Notes: generated by a model from the letters alone, not told the origin. A DNA stretch of 64,000 bases from Actibacterium atlanticum (GCF_000671395.1 NZ_AQQY01000007.1:1-64000), one strand, 5' to 3'; counted from the stretch's first letter, positions 19,056-28,473 are shown. Program-made: numbers and translations.

Positions 19056-19078
19056 GGGTCCGCGCGCGTCGCGGGCCC
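19056..19078 (+). terminator. Intra-operon hairpin after the binding-protein gene
   Basis: A 9-bp stem GGGTCCGCG / CGCGGGCCC (one G-U pair) with a 5-base loop and no T-run, between the binding protein and first permease. Such structures usually protect the upstream mRNA or attenuate readthrough. Confidence 0.5.
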
Positions 19079-19100
19079 ATCAATTTGAAGACGGGCTTGC

Positions 19101-19985
19101 ATGTTTTCCTACTGCACCGATCCATCCTCGCTTGAGGGGCTGACATGGCTCAGCTGTTACCTGACCACGGGCAAGCACATGGGCCTTTACGTGTCGGTTG
19201 TGGTGGTGCTGGTGTTGCTGGCCATCACGGCACCTGTGGCGCTGGCGTTTGGTTTTGCGGGCGCTTCGGCCGCACGGTCGCGCATCTGGCCCATCGCATG
19301 GCTGGGCAAGGGCTATACCTCGATCGTGCGCGGCGTGCCCGACATCGCGTTTTTTCTGTTTTTTGTCATTGCGTTAGACCAAGGATTTGAATGGCTACGC
19401 CATCAGGTATTCTGCCCCGACTGGGAACACCCGATCCGTCAGGGCAATGATTTCGTCGTGTGCACCGCCGCCAAACTGCCGCTGTCAAACGCGCCGCAAT
19501 GGGTGCATGAAACCTACGGCTTCTTTCTGGCAGTCCTGACCTTTGCCATCGTCTTTGGCGCCTTTGCCGCGAACGTTCTGTTTGGCGCCATGCGCGCCGT
19601 GCCCCGCGCCCAAATGGAAACCGCCGAGGCTTACGGCATGTCCGAACGTCAGGCGTTCTGGCGCGTTCTGGTGCCGCAGATGTGGGTCTATGCCCTGCCG
19701 GGCCTGTCGAACCTGTGGATGATCCTGATCAAGGCCACGCCCCTGCTGTTCCTGCTGGGGGTCGAAGACATCGTCTATTGGGCCCGCGAGCTGGGCGGCA
19801 CCAAGAACGCCCGCTTCACCGACTACCCGCACGGCGACTGGCGCATGTGGTATTTCATGGCGCTGATGGTGTTCTACCTGTGCTTTACGCGGGTGTCCGA
19901 GATCGTGCTGGACCGCATCATGGCCAAGCTAACCCACGGACAAGCCACCGCCGCCGGTGAGGCCCAACGAAAGGCCGCAACATGA
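19101..19985 (+). CDS. ABC transporter permease (HisQ type)
   Basis: 294 residues, somewhat long for the family because of an extra loop (about 100-135, with two cysteines). Several membrane spans flank the EAA loop (METAEAYGMSERQAFWRVLVPQM), which contacts the ATPase. The FGxxAANVLFGA stretch before it is typical of HEQRo-family permeases. It forms the channel with the next gene product and overlaps it by four bases (ATGA). Confidence 0.9.
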   Translation: MFSYCTDPSSLEGLTWLSCYLTTGKHMGLYVSVVVVLVLLAITAPVALAFGFAGASAARSRIWPIAWLGKGYTSIVRGVPDIAFFLFFVIALDQGFEWLRHQVFCPDWEHPIRQGNDFVVCTAAKLPLSNAPQWVHETYGFFLAVLTFAIVFGAFAANVLFGAMRAVPRAQMETAEAYGMSERQAFWRVLVPQMWVYALPGLSNLWMILIKATPLLFLLGVEDIVYWARELGGTKNARFTDYPHGDWRMWYFMALMVFYLCFTRVSEIVLDRIMAKLTHGQATAAGEAQRKAAT

Positions 19986-20788
19986 GCTGCCTTGAGACCA
20001 TCGCGGATTACAGCCTGCGCTCTATCGGCATTGGCGAACGCCTGCTCCCGCGCGAAGATTTCACCCTGTGCCAACAGTTCACGCTGATCGGCTCGGGCAT
20101 GTTGTGGAACATCTATTTCGGCGTGCTGGCTCTGTGTGCCGGGTTCTTTCTGGCGGTCAGCGTCGCGGTCGGCAAAGCCTCACACATCAAGGCGATCCGC
20201 AAACCGGCCGAATGGTTCATCTTTGTCTTTCGCGGCTCGCCGCTCTTTGTACAGTTCTTCTTTGCCTACTTCCTGTTCCTGTCGCTCAAACAATCCGTCC
20301 CGTTCTTTTCGCCACTGACATCGGCTTGGCTGGGGGCGCTGGTGGTGCTGTTCCTGAACACCGCCGCCTATTCGGGCGAGATTTTCTATGGCGCGCTGCA
20401 ATCCGTGCCCAAGGGCGATCTTGAGGCCGCCGATGCCTACGGCCTGACCGGCTGGGCGCGGTTTCGCCGCGTCACCTTCCCGACCATGCTGCGCCTTGCA
20501 TGGCCCGCCTATACCAACGAGGCGATCTTTCTGTTCCACGCCACAACGCTGGTGTTTTTCTCTGGCTTTCCGACGCTGAAACAACAGGGCGACGCGCTCT
20601 ATTACGCCAGCTACTTTGCCGACAAGACGTTCAACCCGTTCGTCCCCTACCCGATCCTGGCCTTCTACTTTATCCTGTTGACCCTGACGGTCATTGCCGG
20701 GTTCGGGCTCATCAACCGGCGCCTGAACCGGCACTTGCCGCATACGCGGCGCAAGAAACTCAAGATCAGACCCCAAATCATCCGATGA
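19982..20788 (+). CDS. ABC transporter permease (HisM type)
   Basis: 268 residues. The FRGSPLFVQFFF segment and EAA loop (LEAADAYGLTGWARFRRVTFPTM) identify the HisM/GlnP-type permease. About five membrane spans and a basic C-terminus (RRKKLKIRP) are seen. It pairs with the upstream permease. Its TGA overlaps the ATG of the first glutamine-synthetase-like gene (ATGA), which ties transport to the catabolic enzymes. Confidence 0.9.
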   Translation: MSCLETIADYSLRSIGIGERLLPREDFTLCQQFTLIGSGMLWNIYFGVLALCAGFFLAVSVAVGKASHIKAIRKPAEWFIFVFRGSPLFVQFFFAYFLFLSLKQSVPFFSPLTSAWLGALVVLFLNTAAYSGEIFYGALQSVPKGDLEAADAYGLTGWARFRRVTFPTMLRLAWPAYTNEAIFLFHATTLVFFSGFPTLKQQGDALYYASYFADKTFNPFVPYPILAFYFILLTLTVIAGFGLINRRLNRHLPHTRRKKLKIRPQIIR

Positions 20789-22119
20789 CTGACTATCTGA
20801 CCGCCCACCCCGAAATCCATACGATCCGCATCGCGGCCTGCGACCTGAACGGGCAACCGCGCGGTAAGCGCCTGCCGGCCCGGTTTGCTGGCAAGGCCGA
20901 ACAGGGTGGCACGCGCTTTCCCATGTCGGTGCTGAACCTGGACATATGGGGCGACGATATCGAAAACAGCCCGCTGGTTTTTGCCTCGGGTGACCCGGAT
21001 GGCACCCTGCACCCGACCGAGCGCGGTTATGTTCCAATGCCATGGCTGGACGCCCCCAGTGCGCTGTTGCCGGTGTGGATGTCTCATGACGATGGCACCC
21101 CATTTGCAGGAGACCCCCGTCATGCGCTGGCGGCGGTGCAGGATCGTTACAAAGCACGCGGCCTGACCCCCGTGGTCGCGACCGAGTTAGAGTTCTACCT
21201 GATCGACGACAGCGGCGATGAATTGCGCGTTCCCGCCTCCCCTCGTTCAGGGAAACGGCGACTGGGCGCAGACACCCTGTCACTACGCACGCTGGACGCG
21301 TTTGATGGCTTCTTTACCGAGCTTTACGATGCCTGCGAAGCGATGGATATCCCTGCCGACGCAGCGATTTCGGAATCCGGCTGGGGCCAGTTTGAGATCA
21401 ACCTGATGCATCAGGACGACGCGTTGAAAGCCGCCGATGACGCCTGGCTGTTCAAGATGCTGGTGCACGGTCTGGCGCGCAAACACGGGTTTGCGGCCAG
21501 TTTCATGGCCAAACCCTATCCCGACTATGCAGGCAACGGGATGCACACGCATTTTTCGGTGCTGGATAATGACGGCAACAACATCTTTGATGATGGCACC
21601 GCGCGTGGGTCGGATGACCTACTGGCCGCCGTTGCCGGGTGCCTGCGGGCGATCCCGGCCTCGGGGCTGATCTTTGCGCCCCATGGCAACTCCTATGATC
21701 GGATGGTGCCGGGAGCCCATGCGCCGACCTCAATCTGCTGGGCCTATGAAAACCGCACCGCCGCCGTGCGCGTGCCCGGCGGCAGCCCCAAGGCCCGCCG
21801 GATTGAACACCGCGTCGCAGGCGGTGACATCAACCCCTATCTGATGCTGGCCGCCGTGCTTGGCGCGGCGCTAACAGGGATCGAAGACGCCCTGACCCCG
21901 CCCGACCCAATCACCGGCAACGCCTATGATCTGGACCTGCCGCAAATGCCCGACAGTTGGCAGGCCGCAATTGCTGAACTGGAAACCAGCACCGTGATGC
22001 ACCGTATCCTGCCCCAGCAACTGATCGAAAACCTGATCCTGACCAAAAGACAGGAAGCAACGAAATATGCCCAGTTGGAGCGCGCCGATCAGATCGCGCT
22101 CTATCTGGATACCGTCTGA
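20785..22119 (+). CDS. Glutamine-synthetase-like gamma-glutamyl ligase 1
   Basis: 444 residues from the ATG at 20785. The beta-grasp N-terminus has CDLNGQPRGKRLP, as in PuuA-type ligases. Catalytic blocks are present: TELEFYLID, SGWGQFEIN, GMHTHFS (glutamate/ammonia site histidine), NSYDRMVPGAHAPTS, NRTAAVRVPGG and RRIEHRVAGGDINPYL. The regulatory adenylylation tyrosine loop of GlnA is not recognised. It probably attaches glutamate to an amine with ATP, as PuuA does with putrescine; the real amine is unknown. Not a housekeeping GlnA, judging by the motifs and the operon. Confidence 0.85.
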   Translation: MTDYLTAHPEIHTIRIAACDLNGQPRGKRLPARFAGKAEQGGTRFPMSVLNLDIWGDDIENSPLVFASGDPDGTLHPTERGYVPMPWLDAPSALLPVWMSHDDGTPFAGDPRHALAAVQDRYKARGLTPVVATELEFYLIDDSGDELRVPASPRSGKRRLGADTLSLRTLDAFDGFFTELYDACEAMDIPADAAISESGWGQFEINLMHQDDALKAADDAWLFKMLVHGLARKHGFAASFMAKPYPDYAGNGMHTHFSVLDNDGNNIFDDGTARGSDDLLAAVAGCLRAIPASGLIFAPHGNSYDRMVPGAHAPTSICWAYENRTAAVRVPGGSPKARRIEHRVAGGDINPYLMLAAVLGAALTGIEDALTPPDPITGNAYDLDLPQMPDSWQAAIAELETSTVMHRILPQQLIENLILTKRQEATKYAQLERADQIALYLDTV

Positions 22120-22184
22120 CACCGCCCTTGCCCGACCCGTATCGGCGCTGTAGCTTGCGTGTTATAACAATTGACAGGTTCCCC

Positions 22185-22901
22185 ATGCAGATCGGCCTTT
22201 TGCAAACCGGCCATGCCCCCGACAGCCTGACACCCGCCCTTGGCGACTATGCCGACATGTTCGAACGGCTGCTGGCCGGGCACGGGTTCACCTTTAGCCG
22301 CTGGGATGTGGTCGACATGGACTTCCCCGCAGACGTCCATGCCTGCGACGGCTGGCTGCTGACCGGCTCGCGCCATGGCGCCTACGAAGACCTGCCCTTC
22401 ATTCCCCCGCTGCAGGATTTCATCCGCAAGGTCTATGCCGCGCGCGTGCCCATGGTGGGCATCTGCTTTGGCCATCAGATCATCGCGCAGGCCCTTGGCG
22501 GCACGGTCGAGAAATTCTCGGGCGGCTGGTCGGTGGGCGCCACCGACTATGTCCTCGACGGCCAGCACATTACCCTCAACGCCTGGCATCAGGATCAGGT
22601 CACGCAACTGCCCGACGGCGCTCAGGTGATCGGCGGCAACGCCTTTTGCCGCTACGGTGCTCTGCGCTACGGCGATCACGCGCTGACCGTGCAGCCCCAC
22701 CCCGAATTCGGTGCCGACATGATTCAGGGGTTGATCACCCATCGCGGTCAGGGCGTGGTGCCCGACGCGTTGCTGAATGCGGCCCAAGAGCGGCTGAAAA
22801 CCCCCGATGATGGTTTAAAGTTTGGCGCACAAATCGCGACGTTCTTTAAAACATCCGTTAAAACAAACATTAAACCATCCCCCGAGGTGCAAGATGGCTG
22901 A
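22185..22901 (+). CDS. Class I glutamine amidotransferase / gamma-glutamyl hydrolase-like
   Basis: 239 residues from the ATG at 22185. The triad is complete: C94 in GICFGHQ, with H172 and E174 in QPHPEF. The fold is the GATase1 type seen in GMP-synthase-like amidotransferases rather than the longer PuuD type. In this setting it may remove gamma-glutamate from an oxidised intermediate (the PuuD role); this is inferred from the neighbours. It lies between the two ligase genes and overlaps the second by eight bases. Confidence 0.8.
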   Translation: MQIGLLQTGHAPDSLTPALGDYADMFERLLAGHGFTFSRWDVVDMDFPADVHACDGWLLTGSRHGAYEDLPFIPPLQDFIRKVYAARVPMVGICFGHQIIAQALGGTVEKFSGGWSVGATDYVLDGQHITLNAWHQDQVTQLPDGAQVIGGNAFCRYGALRYGDHALTVQPHPEFGADMIQGLITHRGQGVVPDALLNAAQERLKTPDDGLKFGAQIATFFKTSVKTNIKPSPEVQDG

Positions 22902-24249
22902 CTGGACAGACACCATCCCCGAAGCCGCGCAGGCCTATATCCAAGGCCGCCATCTGGACGAGGTCGAATGCATCGTTTCCGACCTTGCAGGGGTTGCGCG
23001 CGGCAAAGCCATGCCCGGCCCCAAGTTCGCCAAGCAAAGCCATTTCTACCTGCCCAATTCCATCTTTTTGCAAACGATTACAGGGGATTGGGCGGATATT
23101 GAGGGCGAGGCCTGGACCGAACCAGACATGGTGCTGACCCCCGATTTCAACACCGCCACCGCCGCGCCCTGGACCGGAGATGTGACGCTTCAGGTGATCC
23201 ACGACATCAACGACCAAGACGGCAACCCGGTGCCCATATCACCCCGCAACGTATTGAAAAGAGTGGTAAAATTATACCAAGACAAAGGCTGGACTCCGGT
23301 CGTTGCCCCCGAGATGGAGTTCTTTCTGGTTGCCCGCAACACCAACCCCGCCCTGCCGATTGAGCCCCCCATGGGCCGCTCGGGCCGCCGGGCTGCGGCA
23401 CGTCAGGCTTACTCTATGTCGGCGGTCGATGAATACGGCCCGGTCATCGACGACATCTATGACTTCGCCGAGCTGCAAGGCTTTGAAATTGATGGGATTT
23501 TGCAGGAAGGCGGCGCCGGTCAGGTCGAGCTGAACATGCGCCACGGCGACCCTGTGAAACTGGCAGATGAGATTTTCTATTTCAAACGGATGATCCGCGA
23601 GGCCGCCCTGCGCCACGATTGCTATGCCACCTTCATGGCCAAACCGATCGAGGATGAACCGGGGTCCGCCATGCACATCCACCATTCGGTCGTCGACAGC
23701 AAAACCGGCGTGAATATCTTTTCCAACCCGGACGGGTCGGAAACCCATTATTTTCAACACTTTATCGGCGGCCTGCAGCACCACCTGCCCTCGGCCATCG
23801 CGTTGCTGGCACCTTATGTGAACTCGTACCGCCGCTACGTGCGCGATCACGCCGCCCCTATCAATCTGGCCTGGGCGCGCGACAACCGCACCACGGGTCT
23901 GCGGGTGCCGATCTCTGGGCCAGATGCCCGGCGGGTGGAAAACCGTCTGGCGGGTATGGACTGCAATCCCTATCTGGGCATCGCGGCCTCGTTGGCCTGC
24001 GGCTATCTGGGGCTGATTGAACAACGTTCCCCAAGCCAGGAGTTTGTCGGCGACGCCTATGATAGCGACGAAGGCATTCCGCGTGGGGTGAACGAAGCGC
24101 TGGATCTCTTTGCCGAAAATACCGCCCTGCGCGACGTGCTGGGTGAACAGTTCTGTACTGCTTACAGCGCTGTTAAATCCCTTGAATACAAAGCTTTTCT
24201 GCAGGTTATCAGCCCGTGGGAACGCGAGCATCTGTTGTTAAATGTATGA
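22894..24249 (+). CDS. Glutamine-synthetase-like gamma-glutamyl ligase 2
   Basis: 451 residues from the ATG at 22894, with CGAGGTG upstream. The N-terminus has CIVSDLAGVARGKAMP. Catalytic blocks are APEMEFFLV, EGGAGQVELNM, SAMHIHHS, NSYRRYVRDHAAPIN, NRTTGLRVP and RRVENRLAGMDCNPYL. It is clearly homologous to ligase 1 but quite diverged, so the two probably act on different acceptors or as a mixed oligomer. It overlaps the amidotransferase gene before it and the oxidase gene after it. Confidence 0.86.
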   Translation: MADWTDTIPEAAQAYIQGRHLDEVECIVSDLAGVARGKAMPGPKFAKQSHFYLPNSIFLQTITGDWADIEGEAWTEPDMVLTPDFNTATAAPWTGDVTLQVIHDINDQDGNPVPISPRNVLKRVVKLYQDKGWTPVVAPEMEFFLVARNTNPALPIEPPMGRSGRRAAARQAYSMSAVDEYGPVIDDIYDFAELQGFEIDGILQEGGAGQVELNMRHGDPVKLADEIFYFKRMIREAALRHDCYATFMAKPIEDEPGSAMHIHHSVVDSKTGVNIFSNPDGSETHYFQHFIGGLQHHLPSAIALLAPYVNSYRRYVRDHAAPINLAWARDNRTTGLRVPISGPDARRVENRLAGMDCNPYLGIAASLACGYLGLIEQRSPSQEFVGDAYDSDEGIPRGVNEALDLFAENTALRDVLGEQFCTAYSAVKSLEYKAFLQVISPWEREHLLLNV

Positions 24250-25547
24250 ACCTGCTTTTCACCAATGACAAACGCGGCCAGTACCCCGACAGCTGGTACG
24301 CCGCCACCGCAACCCCGCCCGGGCCCTATGATCAGCTAAAGGGGGAACATCACGCCGACGTCTGCATTATTGGCGGCGGTTTTACCGGGCTTTCCGCCGC
24401 GTTGCACATGGCGCAGGCCGGGCGCAAAGTGATCCTGCTTGAGGCCCACCGCGTGGGTTTTGGCGCCTCAGGGCGCAATGGTGGGCAGGTTGACTCGGGC
24501 CAGCGGGTCGAACAGGACGCGCTGGAGCGCATGGTCGGACAAGGCGATGCGCGATTGCTTTGGGATCTGGCCGAAGACGCCAAGTCGCTGGTCACTGACC
24601 TGATCCGCGAGCACCGGATCGACTGCGCCTATCGCCCCGGCATCGTCCACGCCGATTGGAACGCCCGCGATGTCCCGCACAGCCACGCCTATGCCGAGAA
24701 ACTGCAACGCGAATATGGCTATGACCAAATCAGCCCCCTAAACCGCGAGGAAATCCGCGCTATTGTTGGGTCTGACGCCTATAAGGGCGGGACTTTGGAC
24801 ATGGGCGCGGGGCATCTGCACCCTCTGTCGTTGGCCTTTGGGCTGGCTAAAGCTGCCGTGCAGGCCGGCGCCATTTTGCACGAAACATCCCGCGTGCTGG
24901 AAATTCGCCCCGGCGAACCCGCCGTTGTGCAATCTGAACTGGGCCGCGTGACGGCGGATCAGGTGATCCTTGCCGCCAACGGGTATCTGGGCGGGCTGGA
25001 ACGTAAGGTTGCGGCCCGCGTAATGCCGATCAACAATTTCATCGTTGCCACCGAACCGTTGGGAGAAAACGCAAAGCGGGTTCTGGCACGTGATGTCGCG
25101 GTTGCTGACAGCAAGTTCGTGATCAATTACTTCCGCCTGTCTGGCGATGGGCGGCTGCTGTTTGGCGGTGGCGAAAGCTATGGCTACAAATTTCCCGATA
25201 TCAAAGAAACCGTTCAAAAACCGATGCTTGAAGTCTTTCCGCATCTGAAAAACACACGCATCGACTATGCTTGGGGCGGCACCTTGGCGATTACGATGAA
25301 TCGCCTGCCTTACTTCGCGCGCCCCGCCTCCAATGTCATGAGCGCCTCAGGCTATTCCGGTCACGGGGTGGCCCTGTCGGTGCTGGCAGGCATGTTGATG
25401 GCGCAGGCCCTGGAAGGGCAAAGCGATGGGTTTGACGTAATGGCCCGTCTGCCCGTCAGCCGGTTCCCCGGCGGGGCTTCGATGCGGTCGCCTCTTTTGA
25501 AACTCGCCATGAGCTGGTTCGCGTTGCGGGATCGCATCGGTTTGTAA
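24246..25547 (+). CDS. FAD-dependent amine oxidoreductase, PuuB-like (DAO family)
   Basis: 433 residues from the ATG at 24246, overlapping ligase 2 by four bases. The FAD motif CIIGGGFTGLSAALHMA lies at about 38-54, and GASGRNGGQVDSG marks the gamma-glutamylputrescine-oxidase/DadA-like group. The C-terminal GYSGHGVALS closes the FAD site. PuuB-type enzymes oxidise gamma-glutamylated amines to aldehydes with release of hydrogen peroxide. No aldehyde dehydrogenase (PuuC) follows, so that step must be encoded elsewhere. Confidence 0.85.
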   Translation: MNLLFTNDKRGQYPDSWYAATATPPGPYDQLKGEHHADVCIIGGGFTGLSAALHMAQAGRKVILLEAHRVGFGASGRNGGQVDSGQRVEQDALERMVGQGDARLLWDLAEDAKSLVTDLIREHRIDCAYRPGIVHADWNARDVPHSHAYAEKLQREYGYDQISPLNREEIRAIVGSDAYKGGTLDMGAGHLHPLSLAFGLAKAAVQAGAILHETSRVLEIRPGEPAVVQSELGRVTADQVILAANGYLGGLERKVAARVMPINNFIVATEPLGENAKRVLARDVAVADSKFVINYFRLSGDGRLLFGGGESYGYKFPDIKETVQKPMLEVFPHLKNTRIDYAWGGTLAITMNRLPYFARPASNVMSASGYSGHGVALSVLAGMLMAQALEGQSDGFDVMARLPVSRFPGGASMRSPLLKLAMSWFALRDRIGL

Positions 25548-25637
25548 CGTCGCAAAGAATTCACAAGAATTCATTTTACGGATTCACATCCTTCCTTTAC
25601 ACATTTTCTGAAAGAGCAGTTTAGAAAAGGTGAAGGA

Positions 25638-26837
25638 ATGAAACCCGCACCCAACGTGTACGACGCCGAACCCATCCCCGCCGCCGCCCGGTCCGAGATT
25701 GACCGGCTGCTGAAATCAGGGGATCTTTTCCGTTACACCGCGCCGCAGGATGCCCCAGTTGCCCTGCTGGAACGCGAGTTTGCCGAATTCATGGGGACCA
25801 AGTTCGCGCTGGCCGTATCGTCATGCTCGCAGGCTTTGTTCCTGTCGCTCAAGGCGCTGCAACTGCCGCGTGGGGCCAAGGTTCTTGTACCGGCCTTCAC
25901 CTTTGCCGCCGTGCCCTCGGCCATCGTCCATGCCGATTGCCAACCCGTTCTGGTCGAGGTCGGTGAAAACTACCGCGTCGACATGGCAGACTTTGAAGCC
26001 AAACTGACCGACGACATCAGCGCCGTTCTGATCTCGCACATGCGGGGACACACGTCTGACATGGATGCCATCATGGCACTGGCCGAGGCCAAAGGGCTTC
26101 CGGTCATCGAAGATGCGGCCCATTCTCTGGGCACGCAGTGGCATGGCAAAAAGATCGGCACATTGGGCAAGATCGGGTGTTTCTCATTCCAGTCTTACAA
26201 GATGATCAACGCTGGCGAAGGCGGCATTCTGATCACCGATGACGCAGACATCATCGCGCAGGCCATCATCATGTCCGGTGCCTATGAACATAACTGGAAA
26301 AAGCACCCGGTGGTCCATGACCGTTTCGCCCATTGGCAAAACAAACTGCCGCTTTACAACACCCGGATGCAAAACCTGTCTGCCGCGGTGATCCGTCCGC
26401 AAATCGCCGAAGTGGCGCGCCGCGTGAGCGATGGTCTGGCCAATCATGACTATGTGGCCGATCAGTTGAACGGGTCGATGTGGCTGAATGTGCCGCCAGC
26501 GCTGACGCCTGAAACCCGGGCGCCGGATTCCATCCAGTTCAACCTTGTTGGGTTTGACACCGATGATCAGGCCCGCGCGTTTCAGGATGCGGCCGCTGCA
26601 CGTGGCATCAGTGTTCAGGTATTTGGTCTGTCTTCAGACAACGCCCGGGCCTATTGGAACTGGCAGTTTATCCCGGGGGATATGCCCGACCTGCCCCAGA
26701 CCCGCGCCATGTTGATGCGCGCCTGCGATGTACGGCTGCCCGCGCGTCTGAAGAAGGATGATCTGGATTTCATCGCGTCTGCGCTGATCAACGCCGCAGA
26801 AGAGGTCATGGCCGAACCTCGCGCCTACGGCACTTAA
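25638..26837 (+). CDS. DegT/DnrJ/EryC1/StrS family PLP aminotransferase
   Basis: 399 residues with an AAGGTGAAGG site before the ATG. The PLP lysine is K188 in FSFQSYKMINAGEGG, with IEDAAHSLG (cofactor-binding Asp and His) before it. Family members usually aminate keto-sugars, but some act on other ketones. There are no sugar-nucleotide genes nearby. It follows the amine operon after a 90-base AT-rich gap and may use the same substrate class, which is an inference from position only. It overlaps the convergent LysR gene by four bases. Confidence 0.85.
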   Translation: MKPAPNVYDAEPIPAAARSEIDRLLKSGDLFRYTAPQDAPVALLEREFAEFMGTKFALAVSSCSQALFLSLKALQLPRGAKVLVPAFTFAAVPSAIVHADCQPVLVEVGENYRVDMADFEAKLTDDISAVLISHMRGHTSDMDAIMALAEAKGLPVIEDAAHSLGTQWHGKKIGTLGKIGCFSFQSYKMINAGEGGILITDDADIIAQAIIMSGAYEHNWKKHPVVHDRFAHWQNKLPLYNTRMQNLSAAVIRPQIAEVARRVSDGLANHDYVADQLNGSMWLNVPPALTPETRAPDSIQFNLVGFDTDDQARAFQDAAAARGISVQVFGLSSDNARAYWNWQFIPGDMPDLPQTRAMLMRACDVRLPARLKKDDLDFIASALINAAEEVMAEPRAYGT

Positions 26838-27802
26838 CCCAAAACCTTCAACGCATCTCCCAGCCACGGCATTCGGGCTTTGGCTGGGTCGACGACCATC
26901 TCTTGCAACAGCGGCCGCAAACGGCCCGCGACCTGTGCTGGCATGTCCTGCAACACGCCCTGACGGGCGCTCAGGCTGATCTGGCGATCAAGCGGGGCGC
27001 AAGGCAACGGCAGCAAGTCTACATGGTCGTGAAACCGGTGCGCCCGGGCATGACCCAATGGGGTCAGAATGGTCCAGCCCACCCCTGTTGCCACCATCGA
27101 CAAAATCGCGTGGTAGCTGTCCAATTCGAACCGATGTGTCAGGTTTAGATTTTGCCGGGCAAGATGGCGCGCGATCTGGCGCCCCATCTGGTGGCGCAAC
27201 GTGTACTGGATCATCGGCAGCGCTTGCAGCTGTTCAAGGGCATCACGCCCGGATTCCACTGCACCGCGCGGGGCTGCGACGATAAAAGGCTCTTGCAAGA
27301 GGGGGTGGACCTCCATCCCCTCTGAAATATCGGACAGCTCCGCCGCGACGATCACATCCAGCGTGCGCGCGCTCAGTTGGCCATGCAGATGGTGGCTGGC
27401 ACCGGTTTCCAACAGGAATTGGCAGGATTTCAATTCGTCCGCCATGTCTGACAACAGGCGCGGGGTCACGTCGGCGTCAAAATCCTCAATCATACCCAGT
27501 CGAAAATCGGTCAGCGCCGCCAAGTCCTGCGCAGCCAGTTCAGACCGGGCCTGCTGCGTTTCGTTCAGAATAATCGCAGCGCGGCGACGAAATATCTGCC
27601 CCGCCGGAGTCAGGCTTGCAGGACGGGCAGAACGGTCAATCAAGACCGCGCCCAAAGCGCTTTCCAGCGTCGTGATCTGTTGGGACACGGCCGAGGGGCT
27701 AAGCTTCAACCGCCGTGCCGCCGCCGAGACAGACCCCTCCTCAGAGGTCGTCACGAAGGCTTCGATCCCCAAAAGGGTCACGCGGCCCGAATGTTGAACC
27801 AT
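26834..27802 (-). CDS. LysR-family transcriptional regulator
   Basis: 322 residues. The N-terminal winged HTH is clear (EEGSVSAAARRLKLSPSAV then ITTLESALGAVLIDR). A LysR substrate-binding domain follows (about 95-300). It is convergent with the aminotransferase and not divergent from any target gene, so its regulon is uncertain; the preceding transport and amine operon is the nearest candidate. Confidence 0.88.
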   Translation of the reverse strand: MVQHSGRVTLLGIEAFVTTSEEGSVSAAARRLKLSPSAVSQQITTLESALGAVLIDRSARPASLTPAGQIFRRRAAIILNETQQARSELAAQDLAALTDFRLGMIEDFDADVTPRLLSDMADELKSCQFLLETGASHHLHGQLSARTLDVIVAAELSDISEGMEVHPLLQEPFIVAAPRGAVESGRDALEQLQALPMIQYTLRHQMGRQIARHLARQNLNLTHRFELDSYHAILSMVATGVGWTILTPLGHARAHRFHDHVDLLPLPCAPLDRQISLSARQGVLQDMPAQVAGRLRPLLQEMVVDPAKARMPWLGDALKVLG

Positions 27803-27828
27803 CCCCCGGCCCTATCCGTTATCTTGCG

Positions 27829-28386
27829 TCAGTCGCCCAACTTGGAGAGTTTGGCCTGAAGATCAGCCAGCTGCTGTTTGATGGTGTCCAAATCATCCGA
27901 AGAGTCATTGGCAGCCTCTTCTGAGGCGCCGGTCGTAGCGGTTGGCCAGCCCGCGCCAGTCATCGCCTTTAGAAACGCCTGCTGTTGCGCCTGCAGCGCA
28001 TCCATGCCCGGCACACCTGCGATCGGATTCGGAAGGCCAAGATTTTCCATCATCTTGCTCTGACCGTCGCGCATCATATCAAAGCTCATTGCCAGAAACT
28101 GTGGCACCAGGCTTTGGGCCTGTGTGGTGTACCCACGTACCAAATCCGTCAACACGTTGATCGGCAGCATGTTTTCGCCACGACTTTCGTGTTCAGCAAT
28201 AATCTGAAGAAGGTACTGGCGGGTCAGGTCATCGCCACTTTTCAGGTCAACGATCTGAACTTCGCGGCCGTCCCGAATGAATCGCGCGATATCATCCAGT
28301 GTCACGTAGTCACTGGTCTCGGTATTATAGAGCCTCCTGCTGGCATAACGCTTTATCAGCAGGGGCTTTGCATCTTCCGTCACCAT
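27829..28386 (-). CDS. phaR: PHA synthesis repressor PhaR
   Basis: 185 residues. The N-terminal PHB/PHA accumulation regulator DNA-binding domain is at about 8-65 (IKRYASRRLYNTETSDYV, LDDIARFIRDG), followed by the second PHB_acc domain (about 70-110) and a Gln/Ala-rich C-terminus that may be coiled. PhaR represses phaP and itself and is released when it binds nascent PHA granules (known from Paracoccus). Two matching operators lie upstream of phaP at 29035-29078. A terminator separates it from phaP. Confidence 0.93.
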   Translation of the reverse strand: MVTEDAKPLLIKRYASRRLYNTETSDYVTLDDIARFIRDGREVQIVDLKSGDDLTRQYLLQIIAEHESRGENMLPINVLTDLVRGYTTQAQSLVPQFLAMSFDMMRDGQSKMMENLGLPNPIAGVPGMDALQAQQQAFLKAMTGAGWPTATTGASEEAANDSSDDLDTIKQQLADLQAKLSKLGD

Positions 28387-28440
28387 AAACCTCCCAGGGA
28401 CATCATCTTGCAGTCGCAGAGAAGCTTAGGGGGAGTTGAA

Positions 28441-28473
28441 ACAAAAAGAAAGGGCGGGCTTTGCAGCCCACCC
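28441..28473 (-). terminator. phaP terminator
   Basis: Read on the minus strand, the stem GGGTGGGCT / AGCCCGCCC (one mismatch, GCAA-type loop) is followed by TTTCTTTTTGT. It lies about 50 bases after the phaP stop and 55 bases before phaR begins, so phaP can be made as a short abundant mRNA. Confidence 0.85.

Noticed and set aside
20785-24249. Calling either ligase GlnA (housekeeping glutamine synthetase)
   Set aside because: The PuuA-type N-terminal motif and the operon with a PuuB-like oxidase argue for gamma-glutamyl ligases acting on amines.
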